From Buttiauxella warmboldiae (GTDB lineage: Bacteria; Pseudomonadota; Gammaproteobacteria; Enterobacterales; Enterobacteriaceae), in assembly GCF_003818135.1 (NCBI RefSeq), contig NZ_RPOH01000003.1, positions 62,001 through 126,000 on the forward strand: a stretch of 64,000 bases of DNA. Direction: 5' to 3'. The notes beneath the pieces were generated by a model. That model was not told the DNA's origin, did not search any database, and worked only from the letters and a program-made list of their open reading frames with translations. The position numbers and the translations under genes were made by a program. Below are positions 44,808 to 51,572 of the stretch, piece by piece (position 1 is the first letter of the stretch; each line of letters opens with the position of its first letter).

Positions 44808-45161
44808 ATGTTTAAACTCACGACCCCCACCAGTCTTCCCCTTCTCAACCTGCCCGCCTCCGCACTGGCGTCCCTCAGCAATGAAATCCTCGGCCCCGTC
44901 GATGATATCGACCTGTTTACCGATTTCTGGAACGAAACGGGAACCCTGCTCTGGCATCTCAACCACGATGACACGCTCCCCGAAGACCCGCTGCTGGCAG
45001 TCGCACTGGCTAACCCGGAATACGTCACCGCACTTGATGATGGCTGGTATCTGCTTCTCGGTATCGTCTGTGATAACGGACAGGGTATCTATCTGGTGTT
45101 CCCGGACTCGACTGTTATCACTCAACTCCAGAACCTGATTGAGGCGCTGAACCATGAGTAA
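44808..45161 (+). CDS. Hypothetical protein, first gene of an island operon
   Basis: A 117-residue acidic protein starting at ATG 44808 (MFKLTTPTSLPLLNLPASAL) with GGAG seven bases upstream. I do not recognise a family. The body is rich in leucine and aspartate with no cysteine cluster, signal peptide or membrane segment; the sequence DGWYLLLGIVCDNGQGIYLV suggests a beta-sheet core. Its stop overlaps the start of the next gene by eight bases, so the two are translationally coupled and probably act together. A longer reading from 44664 lacks a ribosome binding site. Confidence 0.65.
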   Translation: MFKLTTPTSLPLLNLPASALASLSNEILGPVDDIDLFTDFWNETGTLLWHLNHDDTLPEDPLLAVALANPEYVTALDDGWYLLLGIVCDNGQGIYLVFPDSTVITQLQNLIEALNHE

Positions 45162-45585
45162 GAAAAAAATCGCTACCGAAGCCGCCGTCACCGAAAGCTA
45201 TACCGTGTTCTACAGGGGTGAAGCAGATAAAATCAGCCCCCACAGCAAGGGACTGCTGACGTATGAGCTGGGTAGAGAGGATGAAACCGGAAGCCTTGCC
45301 CTGCGCTTAACCGCCAATGGCGAAGGAGGCCTGTTCTCCCGTGAATGGATAATGCTTGATGCTATTCACGCCATTCTTGAACAGCAGCAGGACAGCTTTC
45401 CGTCGCGTGTGTTTCGACCACTATTTGGTCAGGGCAGCACCAACAACGCCGGGTTTCTTGCCGCCGTACTCAGAAGTCCGGATATCTGCCTTATCGAAGC
45501 GGACAGCAGCAGACTCTTTATGCACCGCTGCTACGCCGACTGGCAGCACCGTCTGACGCAGCTTGCCGCAATCAGCCAGGACTAA
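45154..45585 (+). CDS. Hypothetical protein, coupled to the preceding gene
   Basis: A 143-residue protein starting MSKKKIATEAAVTESYTVFY after a lysine-rich N-terminus. I do not recognise it. Conserved-looking stretches are HSKGLLTYELGREDETGSLAL and SRLFMHRCYADWQHRLTQLA. It has no export signal or helix pattern that points to DNA binding. The eight-base overlap with the preceding gene and the 47-base gap to the DUF2787 gene put it inside one operon of small accessory proteins. Confidence 0.65.
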   Translation: MSKKKIATEAAVTESYTVFYRGEADKISPHSKGLLTYELGREDETGSLALRLTANGEGGLFSREWIMLDAIHAILEQQQDSFPSRVFRPLFGQGSTNNAGFLAAVLRSPDICLIEADSSRLFMHRCYADWQHRLTQLAAISQD

Positions 45586-45632
45586 TCCCCCGCTTTTTCT
45601 GTGTTCCATACCCCTTAAAAAGGAAATTCACT

Positions 45633-46061
45633 ATGTCATCACCCGCTATATTGCAGGGCGGCTATGTGCTGCCGCTCTCCCGGTCGTTCACCCAACTGCT
45701 TCTGGGTATCGTTGCGCAAAAACCGCCCCATCGTCACCCCATCACCGGATTAACCATTAACTTTCGTGACCCTGAATACTCACCGGAAACGGGTGGCTGG
45801 CATCCGGTCGAAATACGCCTCATCCCTGCCGGAGAAGACTGGCAGCTCGATTACGTCACCGATTTTCACTATGCAGGACATCCGTGGCCTGAGCTTGAAA
45901 AAGATGTCGATGTGAGCTGGACGCAACAATACACGTGGCTTTCCCGTTGTGGCGATATCTCTCATGTCGACGCCCGTGAGTTCTGGTCGCTATGGGAAAG
46001 TAACTTTATGGCGTACCACGATATGGGGGTTTTCACGGTCCGTACGTTGTGGGAAAGCTGA
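45633..46061 (+). CDS. DUF2787 family protein
   Basis: A 142-residue protein that I assign to DUF2787, a family seen on plasmids and integrative elements, on the pattern LPLSRSFTQLLLGIVAQKPP, then ITGLTINFRDPEYSPETGGWHPVEIRL, then the WQLDYVTDFHYAGHPWPELEKDVDV C-terminal half (pieces quoted separately; each is part of one continuous domain). The function is unknown. It has a good AAGGAA site 8 bases before its ATG. The gene lies between the unrecognised pair and the LRAT-like gene in the same direction. Confidence 0.7.
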   Translation: MSSPAILQGGYVLPLSRSFTQLLLGIVAQKPPHRHPITGLTINFRDPEYSPETGGWHPVEIRLIPAGEDWQLDYVTDFHYAGHPWPELEKDVDVSWTQQYTWLSRCGDISHVDAREFWSLWESNFMAYHDMGVFTVRTLWES

Positions 46062-46119
46062 GTGTTCACTCCGTTTCCCACGCATCCCCCTCTCCCCCCG
46101 TAGTAAGGAACTGAATGTT

Positions 46120-46584
46120 ATGTACCGGCTTCTGCTGCTGAACTTCGTGGATTCATTTATCGATAACTGCATTCTCTCCTGCGTCGATGAACCGGCTTAC
46201 GGTGGTATCGTGCAGTGCGAACTGCTTTTTGGCCTTGCCGCACACAGCGGTATCTATGTGGGTAACGGCGATATTGTCCATCTTGATGGCGATGGAACCG
46301 TTATCAAAAGTAAGGCCAAAGGGTTTCTTGACCGGCTCGATGGCTGGAACTCCGCTATCTCGGTGTATACCGACTGTATGGATTTGACGCCTCAGGGTTG
46401 TGCGCGGGCCGCTGAACGGGCAAAGGCGGCAGTGGGTCAGCGCTATCCTTATAGCCTGCTCGACTTTAACTGCCACCGGTTTACTGCCCGCTGCGTTACC
46501 GGCGATTCGTGCCCTGATATCTGGCTTGCCAGACACCTCGATTCTTTTCAGAAAGGGGACCGATGGCGCGTATGGCAACGATGA
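46120..46584 (+). CDS. LRAT/NlpC-P60-like papain-fold protein
   Basis: A 154-residue protein whose layout matches the circularly permuted NlpC/P60 (LRAT-like) fold. A histidine box, AAHSGIYVGNGDIVHLDGDG with H42 and H54, precedes a late cysteine in NCHRFTARCV, with N117-C118 as the probable nucleophile position. Relatives are acyltransferases, phospholipases or amidases; which applies here cannot be told from sequence. There is no signal peptide, so it should act in the cytoplasm. I start at ATG 46120 since the frame before it is DUF2787 sequence. It overlaps the next gene by 22 bases. Confidence 0.7.
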   Translation: MYRLLLLNFVDSFIDNCILSCVDEPAYGGIVQCELLFGLAAHSGIYVGNGDIVHLDGDGTVIKSKAKGFLDRLDGWNSAISVYTDCMDLTPQGCARAAERAKAAVGQRYPYSLLDFNCHRFTARCVTGDSCPDIWLARHLDSFQKGDRWRVWQR

Positions 46585-46802
46585 AAGCCAGCCGTTGCAG
46601 GCAACGTGTCACCGGACAGGGAGAACGGCTTATCCGACTGACCATGGCCCTGTTTTACGGTCAGACAATATCTGTTCGCTACATCATCCGGCAGTTTGAC
46701 GTGTCTCCCCGTACAGCAAGACGGGACCTCACCCATCTGGCCTTTGTGCTGGAATCCGCTGGCCCTCACCTCTGGCGACTGGCTCCCTCTCTGAAACCCT
46801 GA
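46563..46802 (+). CDS. Small helix-turn-helix regulator
   Basis: A 79-residue basic protein with a single DNA-binding domain. The pattern ALFYGQTISVRYIIRQFDVS PRTARRDLTHLAFVLE fits the DeoR/WYL-type N-terminal helix-turn-helix and closely parallels the N-terminus of the WYL regulator at 48258 (FQGEKLHIGTLAEEFGVTTR TLRRD). No ligand-binding domain follows, so it may be an antagonist or a truncated paralogue of that regulator. It overlaps the LRAT-like gene by 22 bases and has an AAGGGG site. Confidence 0.7.
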   Translation: MARMATMKASRCRQRVTGQGERLIRLTMALFYGQTISVRYIIRQFDVSPRTARRDLTHLAFVLESAGPHLWRLAPSLKP

Positions 46803-46815
46803 CTTTTTTCTCTGC

Positions 46816-46832
46816 CGGACATATCCTGACCA
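46816..46832. promoter_or_regulatory. Degenerate copy of the CGGACA-N5-TGTCCG palindrome
   Basis: CGGACA, TATCC, TGACCA: left half identical to two perfect copies at 47342 and 48199, right half with two changes. It lies 45 bases before the next start codon. Confidence 0.5.
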
Positions 46833-46876
46833 CCCCGTATGGCAGGCTGTCTCCGCTTTTCAATCCATAAGGGAAC

Positions 46877-47263
46877 ATGATGAAAATTGCTAAACTGTTA
46901 ACCGCCACACTTCTGCTTTCAGCCTTCAGCCACAGCGCATTTGCCGACGAGCAGGCTGACGCTCAGATGATAACCAACTCGACCTTCTGTGCGATATACT
47001 CCACCCGCCTGACCCAGACCAGTGACAGTGGCCTTCAGGTAAAAGGCGTCAATCTCAATGCCCGCTTCAACGGACCGGTATTCAACCGGGTACTTCAGGT
47101 GATGAACAAAACCTATGGCAGAACCTGGCTCGAATCAAATGCCCGTAACGGCAGCATGACCGCCATGCAGCTTTCGCAGTCGGAGCTGCTCTATAACCCG
47201 GAATATGCCCGGCAGTGCGATGCCTTTGCGGATAAAGTGGAAAAGGAATGGCGCGGAAAGTAA
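46877..47263 (+). CDS. Small exported protein, unknown function
   Basis: A 128-residue protein with a clear signal peptide (MKIAKLLTATLLLSAFSHSAF then ADEQADAQM, cleavage after FADE or SAFA). The mature part has only two cysteines (FCAIYSTRL and RQCDAF), which could form one disulfide in the periplasm. The sequence pattern of a helical bundle with QVMNKTYGRTWLES does not match a family I know. A hairpin terminator follows directly, so it may be a single-gene unit controlled by the site at 46816. The first of two adjacent ATG codons is taken as the start. Confidence 0.7.
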   Translation: MMKIAKLLTATLLLSAFSHSAFADEQADAQMITNSTFCAIYSTRLTQTSDSGLQVKGVNLNARFNGPVFNRVLQVMNKTYGRTWLESNARNGSMTAMQLSQSELLYNPEYARQCDAFADKVEKEWRGK

Positions 47264-47297
47264 TCCCGACGCGTTATACCTCCATCCGGTGAACAGA

Positions 47298-47323
47298 AAC
47301 CTGCTTTCGGGCAGGTTTTTTTT
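47298..47323 (+). terminator. Terminator after the exported protein gene
   Basis: AACCTGC, six-base loop, GCAGGTT and eight T, 35 bases after the stop. It separates the exported-protein unit from the YaaW-like gene. Confidence 0.88.
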
Positions 47324-47341
47324 ACTTTTTTATTTTTCAGG

Positions 47342-47358
47342 CGGACAAACCCTGTCCG
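47342..47358. promoter_or_regulatory. Perfect palindrome CGGACA-N5-TGTCCG upstream of the YaaW-like gene
   Basis: CGGACA, AACCC, TGTCCG, 48 bases before ATG 47406. It is identical in both arms to 48199-48215. Presumed operator for the WYL regulator. Confidence 0.6.
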
Positions 47359-47405
47359 GGGGCTTCCTTAAACTGTCAGGTCCAATATCCGCTATGAGGT
47401 GAAAT

Positions 47406-48155
47406 ATGGCTACCTACCGACACGACCCTGACCTTGAGTTTCTGCGCCACTGCCATCGTGACGATCTGGATTTACTGGTTTCTGTGCTTATCTGCGATCC
47501 GAAAGACGGACTGGCACGCATCACGGAAACGCTGACCTATGATCCTCAGTATAAAAAACACAAACCCAACCACCCGCGCTACTGGGATGCCATTGCCGCC
47601 GAGGTTCAGACGTTTGGGGCGAACAGCTTTGCCACGCTGCTCCGCTGGGGTAAAGGGGTGCTGTACCGGGAAATTCTCACCGATGCCTGCGATAAAATGA
47701 AGGTGAACTACAACAACAAATCCAGTGTTGAAACCATTGAAATGAATCTGCTGATGAAGATCCTGGAGAAAAGTCTTGAGAAGATGACGCCTGACCAGCT
47801 AAAGACCGTGGCGGAAGAATTGCAGACAGGCTACAGCAACCCCACGCCGGAGCTGCTGACCATGGCAATCCAGGCGGGGATTAAAACATCCGGGTTTGCG
47901 GCCTATCAAATGGCACTTGTTGTCACAAATGGTGTGGCGAAAGCCCTGTTAGGCAGAGGGCTGACCGTTGCAGGAAATGCCATGCTGACGCGTACCATGG
48001 GCGCTTTTGCCGGTCCCGTGGGCTGGGTGCTCAGTTCTCTCTGGCTGCTGATTGATTTAGCCGGTCCCGCATACCGGGTGACGCTACCATCCTGCATTTT
48101 TATTGCCTACATGCGCCAGAAGCATCTTTATTCACCTGAGAATACTGACGTTTAG
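47406..48155 (+). CDS. YaaW-like UPF0174/DUF3944 family protein
   Basis: A 249-residue protein resembling E. coli YaaW (237 residues). The N-terminal DUF3944 region is DPDLEFLRHCHRDDLDLLVSV; the middle IAAEVQTFGANSFATLLRWG and KGVLYREILTDACDKMKVNY follow the YaaW order; a hydrophobic glycine-rich segment near the C-terminus (MGAFAGPVGWVLSSLWLLID) is followed by PAYRVTLPSCIFIAYMR. The function of the family is unknown; the hydrophobic tail could associate with membranes. A GAGGTG site precedes the ATG, and a perfect palindrome lies in the promoter region. Confidence 0.78.
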   Translation: MATYRHDPDLEFLRHCHRDDLDLLVSVLICDPKDGLARITETLTYDPQYKKHKPNHPRYWDAIAAEVQTFGANSFATLLRWGKGVLYREILTDACDKMKVNYNNKSSVETIEMNLLMKILEKSLEKMTPDQLKTVAEELQTGYSNPTPELLTMAIQAGIKTSGFAAYQMALVVTNGVAKALLGRGLTVAGNAMLTRTMGAFAGPVGWVLSSLWLLIDLAGPAYRVTLPSCIFIAYMRQKHLYSPENTDV

Positions 48156-48198
48156 CACTTACATTTAAGGTATTCAGACTTTAAAAAACTTCAGAGGG

Positions 48199-48215
48199 CG
48201 GACAAATCCTGTCCG
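48199..48215. promoter_or_regulatory. Perfect palindrome CGGACA-N5-TGTCCG upstream of the WYL regulator
   Basis: CGGACA, AATCC, TGTCCG, 43 bases before ATG 48258. The location in front of a DNA-binding protein gene suggests autoregulation. Confidence 0.6.
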
Positions 48216-48257
48216 CTACTGCTGGCATTATTTCCCGGCTAAATTCGGAAATGATGT

Positions 48258-48971
48258 ATGACGCTGATAACACAAGAAAACGAACATGACAGACTGGCAA
48301 CCCGCCTTTCCATCATCCTGAGCCGTTTGTTTCAGGGTGAAAAGCTGCATATCGGGACGCTGGCAGAAGAATTTGGAGTGACGACGCGAACGCTGCGACG
48401 GGATTTCAACGTCCGTCTGACGTACCTTGATATTGAACAGAGCAACGGCGTGTATCAGCTTGCTTCGCATTACTTTCGTCGCCGCACGGAACGGGATATG
48501 AAGATACTGGCGAGGTTGCTACATCTTGACCGTCTGTTACCCGCGATGGACGCCAAACTGCTGAGCCTTCTGCTTGACGGGGAGCACCCTTCACCCTACA
48601 GGATTATGCTACCGGAGCCGCGCCAGAAACCCACACTGTTCGGTGATTTCAGCAGACTAACCCTCGCCATACTTAACCAGACGCAGGTGCGTATCAGAAC
48701 CGACGAAAACGTCAGCCATACCGTTCATCCCTATCGTCTGCTTTGCAGCCATGCGGAGTGGTTTCTTGCCGGATGTACGTCATCGGGCGTGTTCGTTATC
48801 TCCCTGTCCCGAATCAGGCTGGTTGAGGTATTACCGGATACAACGTTTGAAATCGATAATGCGCTCATTTCGCTGATTGAACAGTCTGACTTTATGGAAG
48901 CCTTACCACACATGAACATTATTCATCAGATAATGCATTACAGGAGCAAACAGGCGAATAATCGTAATTAA
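48258..48971 (+). CDS. WYL-domain transcriptional regulator
   Basis: A 237-residue regulator. The N-terminal winged helix (LSRLFQGEKLHIGTLAEEFG and VTTRTLRRDFNVRLTYLDIE) is of DeoR type. The C-terminal half (residues about 130-215) matches a WYL domain by position and by HPYRLLCSHAEWFLAGCTSS and FVISLSRIRLVEVL, though the literal W-Y-L triplet has diverged. WYL proteins often sense nucleic acid or nucleotide ligands and repress defence or island genes. Similar proteins (YfjR type) occur in CP4-like prophages. The palindrome in its own promoter and in two neighbours suggests a local regulon. Confidence 0.82.
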   Translation: MTLITQENEHDRLATRLSIILSRLFQGEKLHIGTLAEEFGVTTRTLRRDFNVRLTYLDIEQSNGVYQLASHYFRRRTERDMKILARLLHLDRLLPAMDAKLLSLLLDGEHPSPYRIMLPEPRQKPTLFGDFSRLTLAILNQTQVRIRTDENVSHTVHPYRLLCSHAEWFLAGCTSSGVFVISLSRIRLVEVLPDTTFEIDNALISLIEQSDFMEALPHMNIIHQIMHYRSKQANNRN

Positions 48972-49029
48972 ATTCACAACATATTATTAGTGATGATTAA
49001 ATCACATTAACATGATAAGTGAGAAAGTT

Positions 49030-49350
49030 ATGATTATCGAAAAAAAGTATGCGCTTGTTGATACAACTGCAAGACTCAACGCTGACCTGAGGGATTATGA
49101 ACGTGAAATAAACAACGCCGCCACTATAACATTTGGCAATGACCTCATTGAGGTAATCGTATATCAGTTCAGCTTTGTCATCAAAGTCAGAACGAATAGT
49201 GAAAAGATCAAGCATGGTCTTCTTGTTAACTTTGGTAAAAACATAGCAAGACAGGTTTCATCCCTTTGTGAGTCCGCAATGCGATTCTACCCGAATGAAA
49301 GACATAAACCGAGCCGTCAGCTTTTTAGATGTATAAATAAAAATTCGTGA
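49030..49350 (+). CDS. Hypothetical protein at the edge of the AT-rich right arm
   Basis: A 106-residue protein I do not recognise, starting MIIEKKYALVDTTARLNADL. The text suggests a mixed alpha/beta small domain (ATITFGNDLIEVIVYQFSFVIKVR) and a basic C-terminus. ATG 49030 has GAGAAAG upstream; ATG 49012 would add six residues but lacks a ribosome binding site. It lies 58 bases after the WYL regulator and may be read from the same message. Base composition shifts to AT-rich from here on. Confidence 0.5.
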   Translation: MIIEKKYALVDTTARLNADLRDYEREINNAATITFGNDLIEVIVYQFSFVIKVRTNSEKIKHGLLVNFGKNIARQVSSLCESAMRFYPNERHKPSRQLFRCINKNS

Positions 49351-49498
49351 CATTCATTATATATAGAAAGATAATTAGTGATGCATTTCAGATAGTAAGC
49401 CTTAATATTCCAATATCAAGGCGAGGGTTATACTAAACAAGTTAACTCTCGCCACAAATGAAATTAATAAAAAGCATTATGAATGACAATTTATCTAA

Positions 49499-50314
49499 TC
49501 ATTCACTTTCAAGTTCAAGCACACCCAGAGTATAGTCATATCCTTCAGTTGCAACAAACACATGTTCAATTAAATGTAAATCTTTCGGTTCATCAGGAAA
49601 CCATAAATTTGCTGGCTGTTTTTTACTTTCACCAACAGGATTCGTTGATAATGAGGACATTAATGAACCCTCTGGAATTGATATAGGTGGAACACCTTTT
49701 GTTTTGATATATACTTTGCTTTTATATGCTTTTTGGTTAGAGGAAGCCCATAAAATCATACCATCCCTAGCTGCGACAACTACAATTCGCTTTGGAAGAA
49801 TTTCCTTCAATTTCAACGCTGCAGCCATAAGAGATACATTATATCTATTGGCGCAGTGAATAAGTAATTCGATACTAAATTGCTGATGAGATGTTTGTTT
49901 TCTACAATCGTCCAAAGGCATTAAAAGATATGATGCAAATGTATCTGCCTCATTTTCTATATCGCGGACTGATAGAGATTGTTCACCAACTATAGATGTA
50001 CATAAAAATTCATCCATTTCAGCACGATGCAACATGTAGTGTCCTAACTCATGTGCAATCGTAAATCTTTTACGACCTTCTGAACGAATATTTTCTTTAT
50101 ATAAAATCATCCATTGGCTTTTATTTGGATGTTTAATTAAGGCACCTTCAAAATTATCAACATCACTCTTTTTTATTTTCACTATAGGATCACTAGGAGA
50201 AGTTTCTTTAGAATACTCTAGCGCTAAAGATTCAACATCAACAGGAAACCTATCCTCTCCCAAAAAAATGCTCAGGATCTTTGATAACTTATTTGCCTCT
50301 GCCTTTGGCTTCAT
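49499..50314 (-). CDS. ImmA/IrrE-family metallopeptidase
   Basis: A 271-residue zinc protease of the ImmA/IrrE family. The zinc-binding HELGH is H88-E89-x-x-H92 within FTIAHELGHYMLHRAEMDEF, with a third acidic ligand in DIENEADTFASYLLMP. The C-terminal 120 residues are a separate domain. Relatives cleave a partner XRE repressor in response to DNA damage or cell signals, in phages, ICEs and toxin-antitoxin loci. The XRE gene lies seven bases upstream on the same strand, so the pair is co-transcribed. They face away from the ubiquitin-like operon and probably control it. Confidence 0.88.
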   Translation of the reverse strand: MKPKAEANKLSKILSIFLGEDRFPVDVESLALEYSKETSPSDPIVKIKKSDVDNFEGALIKHPNKSQWMILYKENIRSEGRKRFTIAHELGHYMLHRAEMDEFLCTSIVGEQSLSVRDIENEADTFASYLLMPLDDCRKQTSHQQFSIELLIHCANRYNVSLMAAALKLKEILPKRIVVVAARDGMILWASSNQKAYKSKVYIKTKGVPPISIPEGSLMSSLSTNPVGESKKQPANLWFPDEPKDLHLIEHVFVATEGYDYTLGVLELESE

Positions 50315-50321
50315 TTATTAT

Positions 50322-50645
50322 TCAATCCTCGTCATCCCAGACATCTATTAACTTCCTCACTTTTTTCTTATCGCTATCTGAAAGACCTTTATATTTCCTA
50401 AAGAATGCCTCATCTATTACATCCTCATCAGGATTAGCACTTTTACTTTCGAGTAAAAATTGAGGTGTCACACCTAATGCTTTTGCTATATTTTCTATCT
50501 TTTCAGCCGAAGGGTTAGAGCTTTCCCTATTTTCTAACTCCCAAATATAGCTTTTACTTGTTCCAGACAATTCAGCAAGTTTATCAATACTAAATTTCAA
50601 CTCCCTACGCCTTGCATTGATTTTATTACCCAATGTAGAACTCAT
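50322..50645 (-). CDS. XRE-family transcriptional regulator, ImmA partner
   Basis: A 107-residue protein with a Cro/CI helix-turn-helix at residues about 10-65: INARRRELKFSIDKLAELSG TSKSYIWELENRESSNPSAE. An acidic C-terminal tail (DEAFFRKYKGLSDSDKKKVRKL then IDVWDDED) could be the site contacted or cut by the peptidase. It is the first gene of the XRE-ImmA unit. The start lies 264 bases from the divergent operon, and the palindromes in that space are likely its operators. Confidence 0.85.
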   Translation of the reverse strand: MSSTLGNKINARRRELKFSIDKLAELSGTSKSYIWELENRESSNPSAEKIENIAKALGVTPQFLLESKSANPDEDVIDEAFFRKYKGLSDSDKKKVRKLIDVWDDED

Positions 50646-50909
50646 GCTTTCTCCTTGGTGCTCTATTACTCGTTATAAACATTATCGTTTTGAAGTTAGC
50701 CAAAACATATGCCTATTAGTATAGCGAACATTTTTGTACTTTTACATAGTAACTATTGAGCAAAAGATCAACACATTTTCGATAAAGAGAACGATAAAAA
50801 CACACTTGACCGAACGAAAAAATCGATCAATGATAGCTGCAAGTTCGATAAGTCGAACAAAATCGTTCAATATCTCTGCCCTTACAGAGTTCTATACCCA
50901 GGAGAACAC
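50646..50909. promoter_or_regulatory. Divergent control region with overlapping palindromes
   Basis: The space between the XRE gene and the ubiquitin-like operon is AT-rich and dotted with GAAC/GTTC and CGAT motifs. At 50844-50857 is TTCGA-TAAG-TCGAA and, sharing bases, at 50855-50868 is GAAC-AAAATC-GTTC; additional CGAACG and AACGAT motifs occur from 50786 on. They lie 42-66 bases before the operon ATG, where a repressor site is expected. Confidence 0.6.
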
Positions 50910-51572
50910 ATGAAAAATAAATTCATAAAAATCAATGACAAAACTGTTGAGATCGATGATCTCACTCCTACAGGGGCTCAAATCCTTCTTGTAGCTGGTG
51001 TCAAAGACATTGTTGAGTATGTTCTGTTCCAGAAGCTGAAAAATGGTTTGCTTGAAGAGATTCGTCCTGAAGAAAAAACGACTCTCGATAAAGAGGGGGT
51101 TGAAACGTTCCTGATGTTTAACTCCGATCGCACTTATCGTTTTACACTTAATGGCAAAATGTTTGATTGGGGAGCACCAAGCTTAACAGGGGCCACAGTA
51201 AAATCTCTCGCAGAGTGTGATTTTGACAGTAATGACGTATGGCTTGAAATGAAAAATGAGAAAGACAAACTCATTACTGACCATGAACATATTGACCTTA
51301 CTCAGCCAAATGTTGAGCGCCTTTATACCCAGGAAACCAGTATTAACATCATTGTCAATGCAAAAATGCGGGTCGTAAATCGCCGCGTGATTAGCTACTG
51401 GGATGTTGTTCATCTGGCATATGAACATGCCGAAAATAAGGAAACATCAATCTATTCTGTAGATTACGCTAAAGGGCCAATTAGCAATCCAGAAGGCTCA
51501 ATGGTTGATGGTCAATATGTTCAATTAACCGACGGGATGATTTTTTATGTCACTCAAACTGATAAATCTTAA
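50910..51572 (+). CDS. Multi-ubiquitin-domain protein (three ubiquitin-like repeats)
   Basis: A 220-residue protein with three tandem ubiquitin-like domains, of the multi-ubiquitin family. Repeat 1 is about residues 4-73 (FIKINDKTVEIDDLTPTGAQ), repeat 2 about 75-142 (TYRFTLNGKMFDWGAPSLTG) and repeat 3 about 143-220 (SINIIVNAKMRVVNRRVISY). Each has a beta-hairpin start, a helix in the middle and a closing strand. The C-terminus is FYVTQTDKS with no glycine pair, unlike classic ubiquitin. In related operons this protein is the modifier used by the neighbouring E1. The next gene starts 26 bases before its stop, a strong sign of coupling. A good AGGAG site lies before ATG 50910. Confidence 0.85.
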   Translation: MKNKFIKINDKTVEIDDLTPTGAQILLVAGVKDIVEYVLFQKLKNGLLEEIRPEEKTTLDKEGVETFLMFNSDRTYRFTLNGKMFDWGAPSLTGATVKSLAECDFDSNDVWLEMKNEKDKLITDHEHIDLTQPNVERLYTQETSINIIVNAKMRVVNRRVISYWDVVHLAYEHAENKETSIYSVDYAKGPISNPEGSMVDGQYVQLTDGMIFYVTQTDKS

